Of a stretch of 64,000 nucleotides of DNA, positions 60,436 through 64,000 are shown one piece after another. A program made the position numbers and the translations under genes. The notes under the pieces are model-generated. The model had not been told where the DNA came from and made no database searches. It saw only the letters and a program-made list of their open reading frames with translations. Origin of the DNA: Actinomadura parmotrematis (lineage in GTDB: Bacteria; Actinomycetota; Actinomycetes; Streptosporangiales; Streptosporangiaceae); assembly GCF_019458805.1 (NCBI RefSeq), contig NZ_JAIBOA010000017.1, positions 113,344-177,343 on the forward strand. The letters are read 5' to 3'. How positions within the stretch are numbered: position 1 is the first letter of the stretch; each line of letters opens with the position of its first letter.

Positions 60436-61019
60436 CGCGTCCCTCCCAGGACGTGCGTCAGGGTGGCGACCCACTGGCGCACGAACCGCTCCTCGTCCAT
60501 CCCGAGGAGCGGGCCGCCGTGCAGCTCGCGGGTCAGCCAGTAGTTCTCCAGGGCGCCCAGCCAGATCACCGCGAGCGCCTCGAAGTCGAACCCCGCCCCG
60601 GGCGCCCTCGTCGCCAGCCACTCCGCGAGGAAGGCGTGCGAGGGGGCGAACAGGCGGGTGCGGGCGTCGGCCATGACGGCCGGGAACAGGTCGCACTCCT
60701 TCGTCATGACCCTGATCAGGTCGCGCCAGTTGTCCATCAGCGCCAGCGACGCGCGGGCCACCAGCGTCAGCTCCGCCCGCAGGTCGCCGAGCGGCAGCAT
60801 CGGCGCCAGCGCGAAACCGGACTCGGCGAGCCGCACGGCGTCGTCCACCGCCGCCGCCATCACCTTCTCCTTGGAGGCGAAGTGGGTGTAGAGGGCGCCC
60901 GAGCGCGGGGACAGCCCCGCCGCCTTCTCGATGGCGCCGATCGACGTCGCCGCGTACCCCTTCTCGGCGAACAGGCGCAGCGCCTCGCTGATGATCCGCT
61001 GACGGGTGCTGGCGGCCAC
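60432..61019 (-). CDS. TetR-family regulator of the P450
   Basis: A 195-residue repressor beginning at GTG 61019. The HTH is TRQRIISEALRLFAEKGYAATSI, then AAGLSPRSGALYTHFASKEKVMAAAV. The ligand-binding half has LALMDNWRDLIRVMTKECDLFPAVMADARTRLFAPSH. It overlaps the P450 gene by 4 nt. A conspicuous operator lies 6 nt upstream of its start, suggesting autoregulation of the two-gene operon. Confidence 0.92.
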   Translation of the reverse strand: MAASTRQRIISEALRLFAEKGYAATSIGAIEKAAGLSPRSGALYTHFASKEKVMAAAVDDAVRLAESGFALAPMLPLGDLRAELTLVARASLALMDNWRDLIRVMTKECDLFPAVMADARTRLFAPSHAFLAEWLATRAPGAGFDFEALAVIWLGALENYWLTRELHGGPLLGMDEERFVRQWVATLTHVLGGTR

Positions 61020-61025
61020 GGCTGT

Positions 61026-61062
61026 CCAATCGATCGTTTGGATGGACCAAACGTACGATTGG
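61026..61062. promoter_or_regulatory. Tandem TetR operator before the TetR-P450 operon
   Basis: Two 16-bp near-palindromes, CCAATCGATCGTTTGG (61026-61041) and CCAAACGTACGATTGG (61047-61062). They are mutually inverted with 14 of 16 matches, 5 nt apart. Typical of a TetR dimer-pair operator. Confidence 0.75.
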
Positions 61063-61162
61063 AGCGGCGCTGCGGCCACCGCCTGGCCGCATCCGGCCCG
61101 GCACCGCACACGACAACGGCACCGCGCGGCCGGAGCCGCGCGGTGCCGTGGGAAAGGACCGC

Positions 61163-62152
61163 TTAGCGGGTGAGGGCGCGGGCCCCCGCGAGGGCGGCAG
61201 CGACGCCGGCGGCGGTCAGGGCCTTCTTGTGCCGGACGGCCCAGAACTGCGGGTTGCGGTCGTGGGCCTTGTCGTCGAACGTCCCGTGGGCGCCGAAGTC
61301 GCGGCCGTCCTTGCCGTCGGCGGGCTCCCACAGGTTCGCGGGCTGGTCGGGGTCGCGCGGCTCGCCGGTCTGCTGCGACTTGTAGCCCGTCCGGGCCAGG
61401 TAGCGGTCCAGCACGCCCGGCGCGACGCGGTTGGCCAGCAGCGTGCCGACCGTGCTCGCGCCCACCCAGTACTCGCGCTTGCCCGGATGGTCGGCGGCGT
61501 ACACCAGCGCCCGCGCGGCGACCTCCGGCTGATAGATCGGCGGGACCGGCTGCGCCTTCTGCGGCAGCTTCGACGCCACCCAGCCGAACTGCGGCGTGTT
61601 GACCGCCGGCATGTGCACCATCGTCACCTTCACGTTGCTGCCCTTGTGCAGCAGCTCGGTGCGCAGCGACTCGTGGAAGCCCTGGATCGCGTGCTTGGCG
61701 CCGCAGTAGGCGGACTGGAGCGGGATGCCGCGCTTGGCGAGCGCCGACCCCGTCTGCACGATCACGCCCCGGTCGCGCGGCAGCATCAGGTCCAGCGCCA
61801 CCCGCGTCCCGTGCACGTAACCGAGGTAGCTCACCTCGGTGACCCGCTTGAACTCCTCCGGGTCGATGCTGGTGAACTCCCCGAACACCGAGCTGAACGC
61901 GACGTTGACCCACACCTCGATCGGCCCGAACTCCGCCTCGGCCCGCCGCGCCGCCGCCTGGACGGCCGCGAAGTCGGCGACGTCCACGGGCAGCGCGAGC
62001 GCCGCCCCGCCCGCCGCCCGCACCTCGTCGGCGGCGGCCTCCAGGCCGGCCTCGCCGCGCGCGATCAGGGCGACCTTGGCGCCGCGGGCCCCGAAGGCGC
62101 GCGCCGTCGCCCGCCCGATGCCGCCGCTCGCGCCGGTCACGACCACCGTCAT
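61163..62152 (-). CDS. Short-chain dehydrogenase/reductase with extended C-terminus
   Basis: A 329-residue classical SDR: TGASGGIGRATARAF at the N-terminus, GVIVQTGSALAKRGIP with the catalytic Ser, YxxxK in AYCGAKHAIQGF. The ~60-residue C-terminal extension (EPADGKDGRDFGAHGTFDDKA, ending KKALTAAGVAAALAGARAL) may be membrane-associating. The start ATG at 62152 follows GAGGAGG. It is a single gene between the TetR-P450 operon and the crcB pair. Confidence 0.9.
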   Translation of the reverse strand: MTVVVTGASGGIGRATARAFGARGAKVALIARGEAGLEAAADEVRAAGGAALALPVDVADFAAVQAAARRAEAEFGPIEVWVNVAFSSVFGEFTSIDPEEFKRVTEVSYLGYVHGTRVALDLMLPRDRGVIVQTGSALAKRGIPLQSAYCGAKHAIQGFHESLRTELLHKGSNVKVTMVHMPAVNTPQFGWVASKLPQKAQPVPPIYQPEVAARALVYAADHPGKREYWVGASTVGTLLANRVAPGVLDRYLARTGYKSQQTGEPRDPDQPANLWEPADGKDGRDFGAHGTFDDKAHDRNPQFWAVRHKKALTAAGVAAALAGARALTR

Positions 62153-62212
62153 GTCGGCCTCCTCGTCCGTGATGTCCGTGGAGCGCTCTACCCCCGCGGC
62201 GGCGGGCAAACG

Positions 62213-62575
62213 TCAGCCGTGGACGAGACCGGCGAGCAGCGCGCCCACCGACGCCGCGCCGAGCCCGGCGCCGATCGAGGCCACCACGTTGAACAGCGGG
62301 GAGAGCCGCTCGCCCTCCTCGGCCAGGCGCAGCGTCTCGTAGCCGAAGGTGGAGTAGGTCGTGAGCGCGCCGCAGAACCCGACCGACGCCAGCTCGCTCA
62401 CCCCGCCCCCGACCGGCCAGGCCGCCAGGAAGCCGAGCACGGCACAGCCGATCACGTTGGCGGTGAAGGTGCCCCACGGGAACGTCGTGCCGTTGCGCGC
62501 CTGCACCGCCCGGTCGGTGAGGTAGCGGAGCGGCGCGCCGACCGCGGCCCCGAGCACCACGAGCAGGACCGTCAC
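62213..62575 (-). CDS. crcB: CrcB/FluC fluoride channel subunit 2
   Basis: A 120-residue four-helix membrane protein of the Fluc family, which exports fluoride as a dual-topology dimer. Family blocks are visible: APLRYLTDRAV, FPWGTFTANVIGCAVLGFL and FCGALTTYSTFGYETLRL (the TTYSTF track). GTG start overlaps the stop of the first crcB gene. Two consecutive copies suggest a heterodimeric channel. Confidence 0.93.
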   Translation of the reverse strand: MTVLLVVLGAAVGAPLRYLTDRAVQARNGTTFPWGTFTANVIGCAVLGFLAAWPVGGGVSELASVGFCGALTTYSTFGYETLRLAEEGERLSPLFNVVASIGAGLGAASVGALLAGLVHG

Positions 62576-63036
62576 CGCGCCTCCCCGACGAGGCGCCGCG
62601 TCCCGCGCACCCCGGCGTACACGGCGACGAGCGCGCAGACCGGCGTCGCCACCAGGTAGGCCAGCGCGACACCGGGCCTCCCGAGGCCCGCGATGCGCTG
62701 CACGTCCACCACGTAGGTCGAGAACGTGGTGTAGCCGCCCAGCACCCCGACGCCGAGGAACGGGCGGACCAGCGGATGCGCGTTCCGCACCGCGAGCACG
62801 GCCATCAGCACCCCGATGAGCAGGCACCCCGAGACATTGATCGCGAACGTGGCCCAGGGGAAGGCGCCCGGCCCGGCCGGGAACGCCTGCCCGAGCCCGT
62901 AACGGCCGAGAGCACCGATCGCACCGCCTGCCGAGACCGCCCCGAGCGTCGGCCAGGGCGCGCGCGCCATCTCGGCGCGCTGCCGCGGCACGTGCAGATC
63001 GACATCGGGATCCATGGGCGCCCGGCGCTCGGACAA
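62572..63036 (-). CDS. crcB: CrcB/FluC fluoride channel subunit 1
   Basis: A 154-residue Fluc subunit with an N-terminal extension of about 35 residues. Family blocks are GRYGLGQAFP, FPWATFAINVSGCLLIGVL and LGGYTTFSTYVVDVQRI. It pairs with the downstream copy (GTGA overlap). I see no fluoride riboswitch upstream. The start at TTG 63036 is supported by GGAGGAG with good spacing; ATG at about 63015 is a shorter alternative. Confidence 0.92.
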   Translation of the reverse strand: MSERRAPMDPDVDLHVPRQRAEMARAPWPTLGAVSAGGAIGALGRYGLGQAFPAGPGAFPWATFAINVSGCLLIGVLMAVLAVRNAHPLVRPFLGVGVLGGYTTFSTYVVDVQRIAGLGRPGVALAYLVATPVCALVAVYAGVRGTRRLVGEAR

Positions 63037-63110
63037 GGGCTCCTCCTCAGGGCCGAAGGCACGACCGACATGCTAGAAGGCCGCCCCCGCACACCCGCGA
63101 CGCCTCGCCC

Positions 63111-63156
63111 ATGTAAAGCACCCTTGACATCCTCCGATGTAAAGCGTACTTTCCAT
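63111..63156 (+). promoter_or_regulatory. Strong promoter with two overlapping operator copies
   Basis: -35 TTGACA (63124-63129), 17-nt spacer, -10 TACTTT (63147-63152), an unusually good vegetative promoter. Two 20-bp imperfect palindromes of the form ATGTAAAGCnnnCTTnnCAT occupy 63111-63130 and 63137-63156, covering the -35 and -10. They start 26 nt apart. Autorepression by the XRE protein is likely. Confidence 0.8.
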
Positions 63157-63171
63157 AGGTAGGGAGGACGG

Positions 63172-63366
63172 ATGCGCAACGATGTGCGCCACCTGCGCCT
63201 GGGCAAGGGCCTGTCCCAGCAGGCCCTCGGCGAGGCGCTCGGGGTGTCGCGGCAGACGATCAATGCGATCGAGCAGGGCCGCTACGACCCCTCGCTCCCG
63301 CTCGCGATCCGCATGGCCCGCTATTTCGGCAAGGTCGTCGAGGAGGTCTTCCATGTCGACCCGTGA
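63172..63366 (+). CDS. Small XRE-family HTH repressor
   Basis: A 64-residue regulator consisting only of the helix-turn-helix: VRHLRLGKGLSQQALGEALG, VSRQTINAIEQGRYDPSLPLA, RMARYFGKVVEEVF. It resembles YozG/XRE mini-repressors paired with a DUF2178-type membrane protein. Ribosome site AGGGAGG precedes the ATG. Its stop overlaps the membrane-protein start by 14 nt. Two operator copies sit in its own promoter. Confidence 0.92.
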   Translation: MRNDVRHLRLGKGLSQQALGEALGVSRQTINAIEQGRYDPSLPLAIRMARYFGKVVEEVFHVDP

Positions 63367-63748
63367 GATCGGCCGGGGACGCTGGCTCGTCCCCGCCACC
63401 TGCGTCCTGCTCGCCGCCGCCTACGCGGTGGTCTTCCTGCTGAACGACGAGCCCGCGATGGCCGCGGTCGGCGCCGGCGTCATGCTCGCCTACGGCGCGT
63501 TCCTGCTGCTGTTCGGCGGCCGCAGCGAGGCCGTCGCCCTCCTCGGCGGCAAGGAGGGCGACGAGCGCCGCCGCCTGATCGCCCTGCGCGCCTCCGCCGC
63601 CACCGGCCAGCTCCTGGTCGTCGTCGCCGTCGCGATGCTGTTCGTCAAGCTCGCCCAAGGCGACGACCCCGGCGCCTGGGCCACCATCTGCGCCGTAGGC
63701 GGAGCCGCCTTCATCACCTCGATCGTCTACTACACCCGCCGCAACTGA
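63353..63748 (+). CDS. Four-TM membrane protein partner of the XRE repressor
   Basis: A 131-residue integral membrane protein with four predicted helices (WLVPATCVLLAAAYAVVFLL, AVGAGVMLAYGAFLLLFGG, LLVVVAVAMLFVKLA, AWATICAVGGAAFITSIVYY). A cytoplasmic GGKEGDERRRLIALRA loop sits between helices 2 and 3. This is typical of DUF2178-like proteins that pair with mini XRE regulators. It overlaps the regulator by 14 nt. Function unknown. Confidence 0.82.
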   Translation: MSTREIGRGRWLVPATCVLLAAAYAVVFLLNDEPAMAAVGAGVMLAYGAFLLLFGGRSEAVALLGGKEGDERRRLIALRASAATGQLLVVVAVAMLFVKLAQGDDPGAWATICAVGGAAFITSIVYYTRRN

Positions 63749-64000
63749 CCCCGCACCGCCCGCGCCCCAAGCGGATCGTGCGCGCCGGCGCGCAAACCGT
63801 TAAGGGAGAGAAGCGCTTGGGGAGGTGCCGATCGACGCGATGCGCACCAGCGTGACCGCAGGCGACTGCAATACGGCGACGGGGGTTCTAAGAGAAGGTG
63901 CGGGGGTCCGCACCTGTACCGGCGCAGTGCGCGTTAGCGCGCGAGCACCTCGGGGGTCCGGGGGTCGTCCCCCGGGGAAGCAGTGCGGGCCACCGGGAAG
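63749..64000. other. Structured non-coding region at the window edge
   Basis: Three foldable elements, no convincing gene. First, CCCCAAGCG (63765-63773) pairs with CGCTTGGGG (63814-63822), enclosing the perfect palindrome TGCGCGCCGGCGCGCA (63779-63794). Second, AGGTGCGG-gggt-CCGCACCT (63896-63915). Third, CCGGGGG-tcgt-CCCCCGG (63958-63975). They could be terminators or a small structured RNA. An open frame from 63839 continues off the edge but lacks credible codon bias. Confidence 0.5.

Noticed and set aside
63037..63110. Fluoride riboswitch upstream of the crcB pair
   Set aside because: No match to the crcB RNA core pattern was visible in the short region before the TTG start.
63839..64000. 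Possible small gene starting ATG at 63839 and running off the edge
   Set aside because: Codon choice is not of the local type and the region is filled by hairpins, so it is more likely non-coding.

Overview
The window is very GC-rich (third codon positions almost all G or C), with GTG/TTG starts, leaderless genes, XRE-DUF5753/DUF397 pairs, CGNR zinc-finger proteins and many Ser/Thr kinases. This points to a chromosomal segment of a filamentous actinomycete. A Thermomonosporaceae genus such as Actinomadura is my best guess, from general gene style only. No rRNA, CRISPR array, insertion sequence or phage structural gene was seen.

Layout. 0-9.7 kb: a membrane Ser/Thr kinase, a PH-like membrane protein, a LURP-one protein, a complete NMT1/THI5-type ABC importer operon (SBP, ATPase, two permeases), an exopolyphosphatase and a kinase with an extracytoplasmic beta-propeller. 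9.8-20 kb: a polysaccharide deacetylase-like lipoprotein, mtnA, an epimerase, a sulfotransferase, a cyclase-like protein, an XRE/DUF397 pair, a CPA1 antiporter and recD2. 20-27.6 kb: two TetR modules with recognisable operators, an MFS exporter, an FMN reductase, an FUSC transporter, a CGNR regulator and a CoA-disulfide-reductase-like enzyme. 57.7-64 kb: a dual-specificity phosphatase, an NTF2-like protein, a TetR-P450 pair, an SDR, a crcB pair and an XRE/membrane-protein pair.

The striking part is 27.6-57.7 kb. Cassette A (41.4-51.0 kb, plus strand) is DUF4132, MoxR AAA+, DUF5682, VWA and SWIM zinc-finger protein, tightly overlapped. This is the actinobacterial equivalent of E. coli yehI-yehL-yehM-yehP-yehQ. 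Head-on to it lies cassette B (51.0-57.5 kb, minus strand): a zinc-ribbon SDR lacking the catalytic Tyr, a leucine-rich-repeat protein, an ankyrin protein, a second MoxR AAA+ and a VWA protein with an HExxH motif. The two cassettes end in one shared hairpin that contains both stop codons. A further DUF4132 pair, full-length plus N-terminally short, sits at 27.6-32.8 kb beside a kinase/winged-helix/TM/WD40 giant.

Four promoters in the window fit the spacing of the LexA-independent (PafBC/RecA-NDp type) DNA-damage promoter TTGTCRGTG-N8-TANNNT. They precede recD2, the DUF4132 pair, cassette A and cassette B. In each case the -10 element sits where transcription would begin at, or within a few bases of, the first feature. 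For cassette B the predicted transcript starts at a 73-nt tRNA-like element with strong acceptor and T arms but a poor anticodon stem. My main hypothesis is that these MoxR-VWA and DUF4132 cassettes form a damage-inducible stress or conflict island with a tRNA-like 5' element on one arm. The gene content and motifs are read from the sequence; the shared regulation and biological role are inference.
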